Notes: generated by a model from the letters alone, not told the origin. DNA of 64,000 bases from Rhodocyclaceae bacterium (GCA_004379165.1 NKXK01000022.1:62001-126000), one strand, 5' to 3'. Shown: positions 29,270 through 38,953, numbered from the stretch's first letter. Program-made: numbers and translations.

Positions 29270-30237
29270 ACCTTAGGCCGGCCGTCAAGAAAGTGCTCGC
29301 TGCGTGCGAGCACGTTGGCGCTGAGTGTCGGTGACAGGCAGTCCAGCGTTTCGGCCGCGAAGGAGTTGCCCAGCCAGGTGATCTGGCGTTTGGCCAGCTG
29401 TCGGGTGGCGAAAATGCCGCGGTCGCGCATTTCGCGCTTCGGCATCAGGCCGTCCTGCGCTTCCCAGACCTGCCGGTAGCCGACGCAGCGCATCGACGGC
29501 AGGTCCAGGCTGAGCGTGTATTTCTCGCGAAGCGTGGTGACTTCATCCTCCAGCCCGGCGAGCAACATTTCATCGAAACGGCGGGCGATGCGCTCGTGCA
29601 GCACGCTGCGGTCCGATGGTAACAGTGCCAGTTGCAGGAAATCGTAGGGCGGCTTTTCCTGTTCGCTTTCGGCGAGCAGCGCCGACATCGGGCGGCCCGC
29701 CAGAAGGCAGATTTCCAGTGCCCGCTGGATGCGCTGGCTGTCGGTGCTGTGCAGGCGGGCGGCGGTGTCCGGGTCCAGTGTTGCCAGTCGGGCGTGCATC
29801 GCCGGCCAGCCTAGGGCTGCCGCGTCGGCGTCGATGCTGGCGCGCAGCGCCGGGTCGGCCTTCGGCAGTTCTGCCAGACCGTTGAGCAGAGCGAGGAAGT
29901 AGAGCATGGTGCCGCCGACCAGCACCGGTATGCGGCCAGCGGCAGTGGTCTCGGCCATCGCGGCTAGCGCATCGGTACGGAATTTCGCGGCCGAATAGCG
30001 TTCCTCCGGCGAAATGATGTCGATCAGCCGATGCGGGTAGCGCGCCAGTGTTGACGCGTCCGGCTTGGCGGTGCCGATGTCCATGTCGCGGAAAACCTGT
30101 GCCGAATCGACGCTGATCAGCTCCACGGGCAGGCGGTCGGCCAATGCCATGGCGGCGGCGGTCTTGCCTGAGGCGGTCGGGCCCATGATCAGGATGGCGG
30201 GCGGCAAGCGGGCAGGCGCAGAGGGGTCAGTAGGCAT
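29266..30237 (-). CDS. miaA: tRNA dimethylallyltransferase MiaA
   Basis: Adds a dimethylallyl group to A37 of tRNAs that read UNN codons. The P-loop [15 protein letters not shown], the substrate loop [36 protein letters not shown] and [19 protein letters not shown] are all standard. AGRP and [12 protein letters not shown] lie in the later part. The protein has 323 aa. The ATG at 30237 ([11 protein letters not shown]) is chosen; the frame is open 11 codons upstream. miaA is often next to mutL, and here only chaA separates them. Confidence 0.95.
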   Translation of the reverse strand: MPTDPSAPARLPPAILIMGPTASGKTAAAMALADRLPVELISVDSAQVFRDMDIGTAKPDASTLARYPHRLIDIISPEERYSAAKFRTDALAAMAETTAAGRIPVLVGGTMLYFLALLNGLAELPKADPALRASIDADAAALGWPAMHARLATLDPDTAARLHSTDSQRIQRALEICLLAGRPMSALLAESEQEKPPYDFLQLALLPSDRSVLHERIARRFDEMLLAGLEDEVTTLREKYTLSLDLPSMRCVGYRQVWEAQDGLMPKREMRDRGIFATRQLAKRQITWLGNSFAAETLDCLSPTLSANVLARSEHFLDGRPKV

Positions 30238-30307
30238 GGCGACGAATGTTAACACGCCGGCTGCGGACACCGTTTCCGCTGACGGATCACCTCAACCGCA
30301 TCGGCGT

Positions 30308-30338
30308 GATTTTGGGGGTTATTTCGGGTTGGCCGCAG
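30308..30338 (+). repeat. Dispersed repeat, intergenic copy between miaA and chaA
   Basis: GATTTTGGGGGTTATTTCGG followed by GTTGGCCGCAG, full-length with a few changes from the core. Confidence 0.6.
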
Positions 30339-30349
30339 CGCTGCCCGGT

Positions 30350-31438
30350 TCAGGGGACGATCGAGAGGTGGATAAAGGCGCCAAAAAGCACCAGATGAAC
30401 CGCGCCGTGCAGCACGGTGGCCCGACCGCCGGCGAGCGTGATGGCACTGATCAGCAGGGTGACCATGAGCAGCACGATCTCCTTGGCCGGCAAGCCAAGC
30501 TTCAGCGGTGTGCCGAGCAGGTGGGCGGCGACGGCGACGGCGGGGATGCTCAGGCCGATGGTCGCCAGCGCCGAGCCGAGCGCGAGGTTGAGGCTGGTTT
30601 GCATGCGGTTGTTGGCGGCGGCGCGCATGGCGGCAACGGTTTCAGGGAGGAGCACCATTAGCGCAATGGCGATGCCAACGACGCCGGGCGGCGCACCAAT
30701 CGCCGCCACGCCGGACTGGATGGTCGGCGCCAGCAGTTTTGCCAGGCCGACGACGGCGATCAGCGCGATGAACAGCAGAATTACGGCCATGCCGGCCTGC
30801 GTGGCGCTGGGGTGGGGGTGCTCTTCGTCGGTACCGGGCAGGCTGACCGGCAGGAACTGGTCGCGGTGGCGCACCGTCTGCACAAAGACGAAAACGCCGT
30901 AGAGCAGCAGTGAACTGACGCCTGCGAAGGCCAGTTGCGAGGGCGAATAGGTGGGGCCCGGGGTTGTCGTGGTGAACTCCGGCAGTACTAACGTTAACAC
31001 TGTCAGTGCGACCAGTACCGACAGCGCCGAACTGCTCCCATCAACGCGGAAGGCGATGGTGTGGTGACGAATGGCGCCGGTCAGGAGACAAATACCGATA
31101 ACGCCGTTGCAGATGATCATCACCGTCGCAAATACCGTGTCGCGGGCAAGGGCATCGACACCGGGGCCGTTGGACAGCATCATGGAGACGATCAGCGAGA
31201 CTTCGATGATCGTTACGGCCATCGCTAATACCAGCGTGCCGAAAGGTTCGCCGAGGCGGTGGGCAATGATTTCAGCGTGAAAGACGGCGACCAGGACGCT
31301 GGCGATCAGCGTCGCACCGGTCAGGGCGAGCAGCACGCTGCCGAGCTCACCACCCCAGAGTGCCGCCAGCAGCGCACAGGCGGCGGGGGGAATGGCGAGG
31401 CTCCAGAGGGGCAGGGGCAGACGGATGGACGATTTCAT
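30350..31438 (-). CDS. chaA: Calcium/proton (sodium/proton) antiporter ChaA-like
   Basis: A 362-aa membrane protein of the Ca2+:cation antiporter superfamily with about 11 helices. The alpha-repeat signatures are HRLGEPFGTLVLAMAVTIIEVSLI (first) and GIAIALMVLLPETVAAMRAAANN, NLALGSALATIGLSIPAVAV (second), with acidic residues Glu inside the helices. This matches E. coli ChaA. A soluble loop (DEEHPHPSATQ) separates the halves. It lies between mutL and miaA on the same strand. Confidence 0.88.
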   Translation of the reverse strand: MKSSIRLPLPLWSLAIPPAACALLAALWGGELGSVLLALTGATLIASVLVAVFHAEIIAHRLGEPFGTLVLAMAVTIIEVSLIVSMMLSNGPGVDALARDTVFATVMIICNGVIGICLLTGAIRHHTIAFRVDGSSSALSVLVALTVLTLVLPEFTTTTPGPTYSPSQLAFAGVSSLLLYGVFVFVQTVRHRDQFLPVSLPGTDEEHPHPSATQAGMAVILLFIALIAVVGLAKLLAPTIQSGVAAIGAPPGVVGIAIALMVLLPETVAAMRAAANNRMQTSLNLALGSALATIGLSIPAVAVAAHLLGTPLKLGLPAKEIVLLMVTLLISAITLAGGRATVLHGAVHLVLFGAFIHLSIVP

Positions 31439-31505
31439 CGTTGGGTTCGTGATGTCGGAAGTCAGAGGTCAGATGCGACAAAGGTGATGAAGTTCGCGGA
31501 TGGCC

Positions 31506-33347
31506 TCATTGCCCGCGCAAAAACAGCTTGTCGAGCTGGTCCATGCTCAGCTCGGTCCAGGTCGGGCGGCCGTGGTTGCACTGGCCGGCGCGCTCGGTTT
31601 CTTCCATCTGGCGCAGCAGGGCGTTCATTTCCGGCAGCGTCAGTTGCCGGCGGGCGCGCACGGCGCCGTGACAGGCCATGGTTGCCAGCAGTTCGTTACG
31701 TCGCGCCGTCGCCAGTTGTGTGATGCCATGTTCGCGCAGGTCGGCAATCAGCGAACGCGCCAGTGCCGCCGGATCGCCGGATTGCAGCAGCGCCGGCACG
31801 GCGCGCACGCCAAGCTGATTCGGGCCGAGCAGGGCGATATCGAAACCGAGCTGGTGCAGGGCGTCGGCATGCTCCTCTATCGCGGCGATATCGAGCGGGT
31901 CGGCCGAGAAGATCGCCGGAATCAGCAGGTTCTGCGTTGCTACCTGCCGCTGGTCGAAGGCGGTTTTCAGCTTTTCGTACAGGATGCGCTCGTGCGCCGC
32001 GTGCATGTCGACGAGAATCAGGCCGCGGGTATTCTGCGCCAGGATGTAGATGCCGTGCAGTTGGGCCAGCGCGTAGCCGAACGGTGGTGCGGTGTCGTCC
32101 GCAGCGGTGGCAGGCACATTCCTAGTGTTCTCCTGCGGGCTGCGGTCAACCGGAAAAGCCGTCGAAAATCGGGGCGCCTCGCTGCCGGCGCGATGGCCGG
32201 CGGGCGCGATATTCTGCGCGGCGCGGGCGAAGGCCAGATAGGCTGCTGCGGCCGGTTCGGCGACGCCGAGGCCGGGCTGGCGGGTGTAGGTGTCGTAGCG
32301 GGGCGGCGGGAGCGTGTCGGAGGTGCTCGCCTCGCGGGCAATCAGCGCCGCTGCGGTATCCGCCTGCACTGGCGCGGCGAGGGTGCGTTGCAGCGAATGG
32401 AAGACGAACTGATGCACTGCCCGCGAATCGCGGAAGCGGACTTCGGTTTTGGCCGGATGCACATTGACGTCGATCAGCGCCGGGTCAATGTTGAGGAAAA
32501 GGCAGACGGCCGGCTGGCGGGCGCCGTGCAACACGTCGCGATAAGCCTCGCGCAGCGCGTGGGCGATCACCTTGTCGCGGACGAAGCGGCCATTGACGAA
32601 GACGTACTGGCCATCCTTGGCCTCGCCGGCGCGGGTTGGATCGATGGCCAGCCCGCCGAGCGAAATCGGGCCGGCTTCGGCGTACACTGCGCGGGCTGCG
32701 GCAGCGAATTCGCTGCCGAGGATGTCCTCGATGCGCCGCCGGCGGTCGGACGGCGCCAGCTGGAAAAGGCTGCGCCCGTTGTGGCTGAGGCTGACGGCGA
32801 CATCTGGCCGGGTCAGGGCGAGGCGGCGGACGGCATCGGCGCAGTGGGCGAACTCGGTGCTTTCCGACTTGAGGAATTTCCGCCGCGCCGGGGTGTTGTA
32901 ATAGAGGTCGCGCATCTCGACGACCGTGCCGGCCATCAGCGCGGCGGGTTCCGGTTCGGCGCCGGATTCGCCGCGCAGTTTCCAGGCATGGGTCGAGCCG
33001 CGTTCGCGGCTGGTCAGCGTCAGACGGGCGACCGAAGCCACTGAGGCCAGCGCCTCGCCGCGAAAGCCGAGGGTGGCGACGCGCTCCAGATCGTCGAGCG
33101 TGGTGATCTTCGAGGTGGCATGGCGGGTCAGCGCCAGCGCCAGTTCGTCGCGGGCAATGCCGCAGCCGTCGTCGGTGATGCGGATGAGCTTGATGCCGCC
33201 TTCTTCCAGATGCACCTGAATCGCCGTGCTGTCTGCGTCGAGGCTGTTTTCCAGCAATTCCTTGAGCACCGAGGCCGGTCTTTCGACCACCTCGCCGGCG
33301 GCAATCTGGCTGATGAGGAGGTCGGGTAGGCGGGCGATGGTGGGCAT
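31506..33347 (-). CDS. mutL: DNA mismatch repair protein MutL
   Basis: GHKL ATPase that couples MutS mismatch recognition to strand removal. The N-terminal half has ELLENSLDADSTAIQV, ITDDGCGIARDEL, TLGFRGEALASVASV and the FVNGRFVRDK segment. The C-terminal domain carries DMHAAHERILYE (the endonuclease motif usually DQHA-x2-E-x4-E), ACHGAVRA, and CNHGRPTW, so it appears to be the endonuclease type of bacteria without MutH, with Met in place of Gln. Length of 613 aa is normal. The linker between the halves (about residues 350-410) contains a dispersed-repeat copy. Confidence 0.96.
   Translation of the reverse strand: MPTIARLPDLLISQIAAGEVVERPASVLKELLENSLDADSTAIQVHLEEGGIKLIRITDDGCGIARDELALALTRHATSKITTLDDLERVATLGFRGEALASVASVARLTLTSRERGSTHAWKLRGESGAEPEPAALMAGTVVEMRDLYYNTPARRKFLKSESTEFAHCADAVRRLALTRPDVAVSLSHNGRSLFQLAPSDRRRRIEDILGSEFAAAARAVYAEAGPISLGGLAIDPTRAGEAKDGQYVFVNGRFVRDKVIAHALREAYRDVLHGARQPAVCLFLNIDPALIDVNVHPAKTEVRFRDSRAVHQFVFHSLQRTLAAPVQADTAAALIAREASTSDTLPPPRYDTYTRQPGLGVAEPAAAAYLAFARAAQNIAPAGHRAGSEAPRFSTAFPVDRSPQENTRNVPATAADDTAPPFGYALAQLHGIYILAQNTRGLILVDMHAAHERILYEKLKTAFDQRQVATQNLLIPAIFSADPLDIAAIEEHADALHQLGFDIALLGPNQLGVRAVPALLQSGDPAALARSLIADLREHGITQLATARRNELLATMACHGAVRARRQLTLPEMNALLRQMEETERAGQCNHGRPTWTELSMDQLDKLFLRGQ
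32140..32173 (-). repeat. Dispersed repeat copy in the MutL linker
   Basis: CTGCGGTCAACCGGAAAAG followed by CCGTCGAAAATCGGG, a near-perfect full copy, in frame inside the flexible region of MutL between the ATPase and C-terminal domains. Confidence 0.7.
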
Positions 33348-33390
33348 GCAGCCATTATAATGCGGGCTCGATCAAAGCCCGGCGCCGTGC

Positions 33391-34035
33391 ATGGAACTCC
33401 TCACCCAATTCATCGATATCGTCCTCCACCTCGACAAGCATCTGGCGATCCTCGTCCAGCAATACGGCTTATGGATTTACGGCATCCTCTTCTTCATCAT
33501 CTTCGCCGAAACCGGCTTCGTCATCTTCCCCTTCCTGCCGGGCGACTCGCTGCTGTTCGTCGCCGGCGCGCTGGCGGCGATCGGCGAGGGCGGCATGGAT
33601 ATCTGGACGCTCTGCGGCGTGCTGCTGGCGGCGGCGGTGCTAGGCAATATGGTCAATTACCAGATCGGTCGCTACTTCGGGCCGCGGGTCTTCCAATGGG
33701 AAAACTCGCGCTTCTTCAACCGCGCGGCGCTTGAAAAGACCCACGCCTTCTACGAGAAGCATGGCGGCAAGACGCTGGTCATCTCCCGCTTCCTGCCGCT
33801 GTTCCGCACCTTTGCTCCCTTCGTTGCCGGTATCGGTGCCATGTCCTACACCAAGTTCTCCTTCTTCAACCTGATCGGTGCTTCCGCCTGGGTATTCTCG
33901 CTGTGCATCGGCGGCTACCTGCTCGGCAACCTGCCGTGGATCAAGCAGAACCTGTCGCTGCTCATCGTCGGCATCATTCTTGTTTCGCTGCTGCCGGTGT
34001 TCATCGGTTACCTGCAGCATCGCCGGACGGCCTGA
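33391..34035 (+). CDS. DedA family membrane protein
   Basis: A 214-aa protein with about five membrane segments, of the DedA/SNARE-associated family of lipid transporters that help maintain envelope integrity and proton motive force. The signature FAETGFVIFPFLPGDSLLFV and the later YFGPRVFQWENSRFFNRAALEKTHAFYEKHG, with GKTLVISRFLPLFRTFAPFVAG carrying conserved Arg residues, identify the family. It is divergent from mutL and overlaps the following lipoprotein gene (TGATG), so it begins a plus-strand operon. Confidence 0.9.
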   Translation: MELLTQFIDIVLHLDKHLAILVQQYGLWIYGILFFIIFAETGFVIFPFLPGDSLLFVAGALAAIGEGGMDIWTLCGVLLAAAVLGNMVNYQIGRYFGPRVFQWENSRFFNRAALEKTHAFYEKHGGKTLVISRFLPLFRTFAPFVAGIGAMSYTKFSFFNLIGASAWVFSLCIGGYLLGNLPWIKQNLSLLIVGIILVSLLPVFIGYLQHRRTA

Positions 34036-34736
34036 TGCGCTGGCTGGCCATCCTGCTGGCGCTGACCCTCGTCGGATGTTCGACGCGCCTGGGCAAGGAT
34101 GGCCGGACGGAAACCGATTACGGCGTCAAGTATCTGGCCAAGACCGAAGTCGACCGCATGGCCGATACCACGCGCCGGGAGACGGTGGATGGCCTGCTGC
34201 TGATCGCTGACAAGCTCTACAAGCGTAACCCGCGGGAATGGAAAAAGGGCGGCTCCGTCAGCCGCGAGGCAGCGGTCGAACGGCTGCGCCAGCGCCAGAC
34301 CGGCAGCTGGCCGGAATTCAATGGTTTGCGTGAAGGGCAGGCGGCGAGCCTGGCTTTCAGCGAAAGCTACACCGGCGACCGCGTCGCGGCGCTGGTTTTC
34401 GGGCTATTGAACATGGTCGACGCCGCCTACGAATACAAGGAAGAGTTTTTCATCCTCGACAGCCTCGACGAGCGACGGCTTTACAATAGCGCCCGCAACA
34501 TGGAGGTCGCGGTCTGGAAACTGGGCAATGACAAGACCGCGAAAGGCGAGCTCTACCTGCTCGCCAACGAACTCGATCCCAACAACCGCAACCTTTCCTT
34601 CGAGCGCGAATTCGGCCGCGTCATGGGCCTGCTCGACCTGATGGCAAAGGTCGTCGCCGACCGCAATGGCCGTGGCCTTTCCCGGCTGACGCAGGGCGTC
34701 GTGACCACCATCTTTTTACCTGTCAGATTTTTTTGA
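34035..34736 (+). CDS. Putative lipoprotein of unknown function
   Basis: A 233-aa protein starting MRWLAILLALTLVGCS, a clean lipoprotein signal with the lipobox LVGC. The rest is helical and soluble (TDYGVKYLAKTEVDRMAD, VFGLLNMVDAAYEYKEEFF, NMEVAVWKLGND). No catalytic motif is visible. It is likely anchored to the outer membrane facing the periplasm. The start overlaps the dedA stop and the stop lies one base before purN, so it is co-expressed with both. Confidence 0.75.
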   Translation: MRWLAILLALTLVGCSTRLGKDGRTETDYGVKYLAKTEVDRMADTTRRETVDGLLLIADKLYKRNPREWKKGGSVSREAAVERLRQRQTGSWPEFNGLREGQAASLAFSESYTGDRVAALVFGLLNMVDAAYEYKEEFFILDSLDERRLYNSARNMEVAVWKLGNDKTAKGELYLLANELDPNNRNLSFEREFGRVMGLLDLMAKVVADRNGRGLSRLTQGVVTTIFLPVRFF

Positions 34737-34737
34737 A

Positions 34738-35385
34738 ATGAAGAATATCGTCATCCTGATCTCCGGTCGCGGTTCCAACATGGAAGCCCTGATCGCCGCC
34801 CGCGACGCCGGCACGCTGCCGGTCAATATCGCCGCAGTGATCAGCAACCGCCCCGAGGCGCTCGGTCTTGAAACTGCACAGCGGGCCGGTATCGCCGCCC
34901 ATTTCATCGACCACAAGGGCTTTGAGAGTCGCGAAGCCTTTGACGCCGCACTGGCCGAATGCATCGACCAGTTTGCGCCGGATCTCGTTGTGCTCGCCGG
35001 CTTCATGCGCATTCTGACGCCGGGATTTGTCCGTCGCTACGAAGGCCGCCTGCTCAATATCCACCCCTCGCTGCTGCCGTCCTTCCCCGGCCTGCACACG
35101 CACCAGCGGGCGCTCGACGAGGGCGTGCGCATCCACGGCTGCACTGTGCATTTCGTCACTGCCGAGCTGGATCACGGCCCGGTGGTCATCCAGGCCGCCG
35201 TGCCGGTTATCGACGGCGACGATGAGGCCAGCCTGGCCGCCCGCATTCTGGTGCAGGAGCATCGCATCTACCCGCAGGCCGTGCGCTGGTTTGCCGAAGA
35301 CCGCCTGCAACTGGTCGACGGCAAGGTGCGTATTGCTGCCGCGCTGGATGCCGAACGCGCCTTCATCTCACCCGAGTTGCGCTGA
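34738..35385 (+). CDS. purN: Phosphoribosylglycinamide formyltransferase PurN
   Basis: Folate-dependent GAR transformylase of purine synthesis. The nucleotide loop ILISGRGSNMEALI, VLAGFMRILTPGF, the catalytic NIHPSLLPSFPGLHTH (Asn and His) and VTAELDHGPVVIQ with its Asp are all present. Length of 215 aa is typical. It follows the lipoprotein gene after one base and is followed by the DUF3108 gene after six bases. Confidence 0.96.
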   Translation: MKNIVILISGRGSNMEALIAARDAGTLPVNIAAVISNRPEALGLETAQRAGIAAHFIDHKGFESREAFDAALAECIDQFAPDLVVLAGFMRILTPGFVRRYEGRLLNIHPSLLPSFPGLHTHQRALDEGVRIHGCTVHFVTAELDHGPVVIQAAVPVIDGDDEASLAARILVQEHRIYPQAVRWFAEDRLQLVDGKVRIAAALDAERAFISPELR

Positions 35386-35391
35386 GTCCGG

Positions 35392-36396
35392 ATGCCGCTG
35401 GCGCTGATTCTCGCTGTCCTCGGCTCGCTGGTCGTGCATGGGTTGGCGCTGTTCGGCACCGATTACGAACTCTTCGGCAGCGGGCAGGAGCCGGTGACGC
35501 TGAAGGCGGAACTGCGACCCCTGCCGGCGCTGCCGGCGGTTGAGCCGGTGAAGAGCGCGGCGCTGGCAACCCCGCGCCGTTTGCGCAGCGAAACGGGCAA
35601 ACCGGCCAACAGTCAAACCAAAGCGCCGCAGGCGCCGGCCGAGCCGTCTGCACCCGTGGCGCAGCCGGCGGAATCCGAAGTTGCCGCCCACGAGCCGCCC
35701 GCCGCGCCGCCGGTCAAACCACCGGCAACGCCGGTGCTGCCGGCCAGCGGCGTCATCCGTTTTGCCATCATCAAATCCTCGCTCGGCCTGACCGTCGGCC
35801 GTGCCGAACATCGCTGGGAATTTGCCGGTGACGGCAGCTACCGGTTGTTTGGCATCACCGAAACCAGCGGCCTGGCGGCGCTCTTCAAGCCGGTGCGCAT
35901 CGAGGTCGAAAGCCGCGGGCGCATGGTCGCTGGTGGCCTGCAGCCCGACAGCTACCGGACGCTGAAAAATGGCCGCGAGACCACCGAAAATGCGGACTTT
36001 TCGTGGTTCACCGCAGACGGCCCGCAGGTGGCGCTCGCCCGTGACGGCAGCGTCCGCGCCATTGCGCCGGGCACGCAGGATCTGCTGTCCTTGCCCTATC
36101 AGCTCGCCTATCTCGGCAGCCTGCCCGGTGGTAGCAGCATCGGGGTCGTCACCGGCAAGAAGTACGAGCGTTACGCCCTCGACTCGCTGGGCGAGGAAAT
36201 CATCGAAACGCCGGCCGGCAAGTTCCGCACCCTGCATCTGCGGGCGATGACCGACAGCGTCACCGAAATCTGGGTGGCTCTCGACCGCCAGCGTCTGCCG
36301 GTTAAAATCCGCTTTACCGACCGGAAGGGTGAGAGTTTCGAGCAACGGGTCACCGAGCTCGGTTCAGAATCAGAAAGCACAAGCAAAACACCATGA
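35392..36396 (+). CDS. DUF3108 family protein
   Basis: A 334-aa protein: an N-terminal hydrophobic segment (LALILAVLGSLVVHGLALF), a Pro/Ala-rich linker (about 45-115), then a DUF3108-type beta-rich domain. The domain begins VIRFAIIKSSLGLTVGRAEHRW and contains LPYQLAYLGSLPGG and ETPAGKFRTLHLRA. Such proteins are probably periplasmic; the function is unknown. Its place between purN and an rRNA methyltransferase gene, with an ATGA overlap to the latter, is common in this bacterial group. A partial dispersed-repeat match (TTTTCGTGGTTCACCGCAG) lies at 35998-36016. Confidence 0.8.
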   Translation: MPLALILAVLGSLVVHGLALFGTDYELFGSGQEPVTLKAELRPLPALPAVEPVKSAALATPRRLRSETGKPANSQTKAPQAPAEPSAPVAQPAESEVAAHEPPAAPPVKPPATPVLPASGVIRFAIIKSSLGLTVGRAEHRWEFAGDGSYRLFGITETSGLAALFKPVRIEVESRGRMVAGGLQPDSYRTLKNGRETTENADFSWFTADGPQVALARDGSVRAIAPGTQDLLSLPYQLAYLGSLPGGSSIGVVTGKKYERYALDSLGEEIIETPAGKFRTLHLRAMTDSVTEIWVALDRQRLPVKIRFTDRKGESFEQRVTELGSESESTSKTP

Positions 36397-37655
36397 AAGC
36401 CCGTTTTACCCCCGCCCTGTTTGCCCATGCCGAAGCCGTCCTCGGCCAGTTGCTGACTTTCGAGCATCCGGCCGATGCCGTCGTCTCGCGCTACTTCCGC
36501 GAGCACCGCAATCTCGGCCACGCCGACCGGGCCTTTGTCGCCGAAACGGTGTTTGCCGTGCTCCGGCGCGGGCGCAGCCTGGAGGCGCGCTGCGCCGGTC
36601 AGCTGTCCGATCGTCATCGCCTGCTGGCCTGTCTCGCCGTCGTCCGTGGCTGGAGCCAGCGTGAACTGGCACCGGTGCTCAAGGCCAGCGAAGAACCCTG
36701 GCTGGCGGCCGTCAAAGCCACATCCGACGCCGATCTTCCGCCGGCAGTCCGTTGCGACCTGCCGGACTGGCTTTACAACCGTCTCGAAAGCCAGTTTGGC
36801 GCCGACGAGGTCGTGCCGCTGGCCGCCGCGCTCAACCAGGCGGCCCCGCTCGACCTGCGTGCCAACACCCTGAAAATGTCGCGCGACACCCTGCTGGAAA
36901 AACTCTCCGCCGAAGGCATTGCCGCCACCGCCGGGGCGCTGTCGCCGTGGGCCATCCGCCTGCGCGACAAGCCGGCGCTGGCCAAACACCCGCTCTTCCT
37001 CGAAGGCGCTTTCGAGGTGCAGGACGAGGGCAGCCAGTTGCTCGGCTTGCTGCTCGAACCCAAGCGCGGCGAGATGGTGGTCGATTTCTGCGCCGGCGCC
37101 GGCGGCAAGACGCTGCTGCTCGGCGCGATGATGCGCAATACTGGCCGCCTCTACGCCTTCGATGTCTCCGACAAGCGGCTGGCCAACCTCAAGCCGCGGC
37201 TGGCGCGCTCCGGCTTGTCCAATGTCCACCCTGGCCGCATCGAGCACGAGCGCGACCAGAAGGTGAAGCGGCTGGCCGGCAAGTGCGACCGCGTGCTGGT
37301 CGATGCGCCGTGTTCTGGTCTCGGCACGCTGCGTCGCAATCCCGATCTCAAATGGCGACAGAGCGAGGCTTCGGTCGCCGAGTTGACGCAGAAGCAGGCG
37401 GCGATCCTCGAGGCGGCGGCGCGGCTGCTCAAGCCCGGTGGGCGCCTCGTATATGCCACCTGCAGTTTGCTGGCTGAAGAGAACGACGCCATCGTCCAGG
37501 CCTTCCTTGGCGCCAATCCGGGCTTCCGGCTGCTGCCGGCCAGCGAGATTCTGAGCCGGCAGGGCGTCGAAATTGAAGGCGACATGCTGCGCCTGCTGCC
37601 ACACCGGCACGCCACCGACGGCTTCTTCGCCGCTGCGCTGGAGCGGGTCGCATGA
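36393..37655 (+). CDS. RsmB/NOP-family RNA (cytosine-5) methyltransferase
   Basis: A 420-aa SAM-dependent methyltransferase of the RsmB (Sun/Fmu) group. The N-terminal helical domain is followed by the catalytic domain with VQDEGSQLLGLLLEP, the SAM-binding VVDFCAGAGGKTLLLGA, the catalytic VDAPCSGLGTLRRNPD and VYATCSLLAEENDAIV, giving both conserved Cys residues. It probably methylates 16S rRNA C967 or a nearby base, but paralogues have other targets. The start overlaps the DUF3108 stop and the stop overlaps the next gene. Confidence 0.88.
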   Translation: MKARFTPALFAHAEAVLGQLLTFEHPADAVVSRYFREHRNLGHADRAFVAETVFAVLRRGRSLEARCAGQLSDRHRLLACLAVVRGWSQRELAPVLKASEEPWLAAVKATSDADLPPAVRCDLPDWLYNRLESQFGADEVVPLAAALNQAAPLDLRANTLKMSRDTLLEKLSAEGIAATAGALSPWAIRLRDKPALAKHPLFLEGAFEVQDEGSQLLGLLLEPKRGEMVVDFCAGAGGKTLLLGAMMRNTGRLYAFDVSDKRLANLKPRLARSGLSNVHPGRIEHERDQKVKRLAGKCDRVLVDAPCSGLGTLRRNPDLKWRQSEASVAELTQKQAAILEAAARLLKPGGRLVYATCSLLAEENDAIVQAFLGANPGFRLLPASEILSRQGVEIEGDMLRLLPHRHATDGFFAAALERVA

Positions 37656-38923
37656 GTCAGTCCAAGCAAGCCCTGCAACTGGTCAACGATCTCGCCGCCG
37701 ACCTGGCGGCACCCAGCTTTGTCTGGCAGGTCGTCGCGCTGCTCGTTTGTCTTGGCTGCGCGTCATTCTTTGCGCGCTGGTGGCGGCAACAGCGCGAGGA
37801 GGGCGCCGGGCGCCTGTCCGATGCCAGCGCCCGGCTGGCCTTTCCGATCACCGCCGCGCTGCTGGTCGGGGCTGCCAAATTGGCGCTCAAGCCGTTCATC
37901 CATGTCAATCTGCTGAAGATCGCGCTGCCGCTGCTCGGCTCGATGGCACTGGTGCGCACCGTCGTCTTCGTGCTGCGCCAGGCCTTCCCCAAGGCGACCT
38001 GGTTGACCGCCTGGGAGCGCATCATTGCGGCGCTGGTCTGGGGCTGGCTGGCGCTCTACATCACCGACCTTGCGCCTTTTGTCATCGAATCGCTGGAGCA
38101 GGTTGAATTCCACCTCGGCAAGCAGGCCATCAACCTGTGGATGCTGCTGCATGGCATCGTTACCGTGCTGCTGACCGTCGTCATCGCGCTGTGGATTGCC
38201 GGCATGATCGAGCAACGGCTGATGCGCGTCGAAACGATCGACACCAGCCTGCGCATTGTCGGCGTTCGCGTCGCCAAGGCCTTGCTCACTGTAGGTGCGC
38301 TGATCACCAGCCTGTCGCTGGTCGGCATCGACATGACCGCGCTCTCGGTGTTTACCGGCGCGCTGGGCGTCGGTCTCGGTCTTGGCCTGCAAAAGATCGC
38401 CAGCAACTACGTTTCAGGGTTCATCATTCTGCTCGACCGCTCGATCCGCATCGGCAATTTGGTTCAGGTTGGCAACGATACCGGTGAGGTGACGCAGATC
38501 ACCACCCGCTACACCGTGCTGCGCCATCCTGGCGGTGCCGAATTCATCGTTCCCAACGAAACCCTGATCGGCAGCACCGTCCAGAACCAGACCTATTCCG
38601 ACAAGCGCCTGCGTCTGGCGACAACGGTGGGCGTTGCCTACGATACCGATCTCGAACTTGCCAGCCGGCTGCTGTGTGAGGCCGCGGCTGCGCAGCCGCG
38701 CGTGCTGGCAGAGCCTGGGCCCAAGGTTTTCCTCGCACAATTTGCCGATAGCGCCATCAACCTCGAGCTCGGTTTCTGGATCGGTGATCCTGAAGAAGGG
38801 CGCGGCAACGTGCTGTCCGATGTCAATTTCGCCATCGTCGACGCCTTCCGCCGGCATGGCGTGCAGATTCCCTTCCCGCAGCGCGACGTGCGCATCGTCA
38901 ATCCGCCCGCTGCCCAGCCATGA
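37652..38923 (+). CDS. Mechanosensitive ion channel MscS family
   Basis: A 423-aa membrane protein with several N-terminal helices followed by the MscS pore and beta domain. The pore-lining helix is recognised by Gly/Ala-rich VFTGALGVGLGLGLQKIASNYVSGFIILLDR; then RIGNLVQVGNDTGEVTQITTRYTVLRHPGGAEFIVPNETLIGS is the typical beta domain. It is larger than E. coli MscS (286 aa) by about two extra helices. Acts as an osmotic safety valve or ion channel. Last gene of the dedA-to-mscS operon, followed by a stem-loop. Confidence 0.92.
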   Translation: MSQSKQALQLVNDLAADLAAPSFVWQVVALLVCLGCASFFARWWRQQREEGAGRLSDASARLAFPITAALLVGAAKLALKPFIHVNLLKIALPLLGSMALVRTVVFVLRQAFPKATWLTAWERIIAALVWGWLALYITDLAPFVIESLEQVEFHLGKQAINLWMLLHGIVTVLLTVVIALWIAGMIEQRLMRVETIDTSLRIVGVRVAKALLTVGALITSLSLVGIDMTALSVFTGALGVGLGLGLQKIASNYVSGFIILLDRSIRIGNLVQVGNDTGEVTQITTRYTVLRHPGGAEFIVPNETLIGSTVQNQTYSDKRLRLATTVGVAYDTDLELASRLLCEAAAAQPRVLAEPGPKVFLAQFADSAINLELGFWIGDPEEGRGNVLSDVNFAIVDAFRRHGVQIPFPQRDVRIVNPPAAQP

Positions 38924-38952
38924 AAAATGGCGCGGGATCGCCGCGCCATTCT
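38924..38952 (+). terminator. Stem-loop terminator after the MscS gene
   Basis: AATGGCGCG and CGCGCCATT form a perfect stem directly after the stop codon, with a short T-rich tail (ATTCTTG). The weak tail lowers confidence. Confidence 0.5.
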
Positions 38953-38953
38953 T

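Noticed and set aside
36171..37610. 479-codon antisense frame to the RsmB-like gene
   Set aside because: Shadow of a gene with complete methyltransferase motifs.
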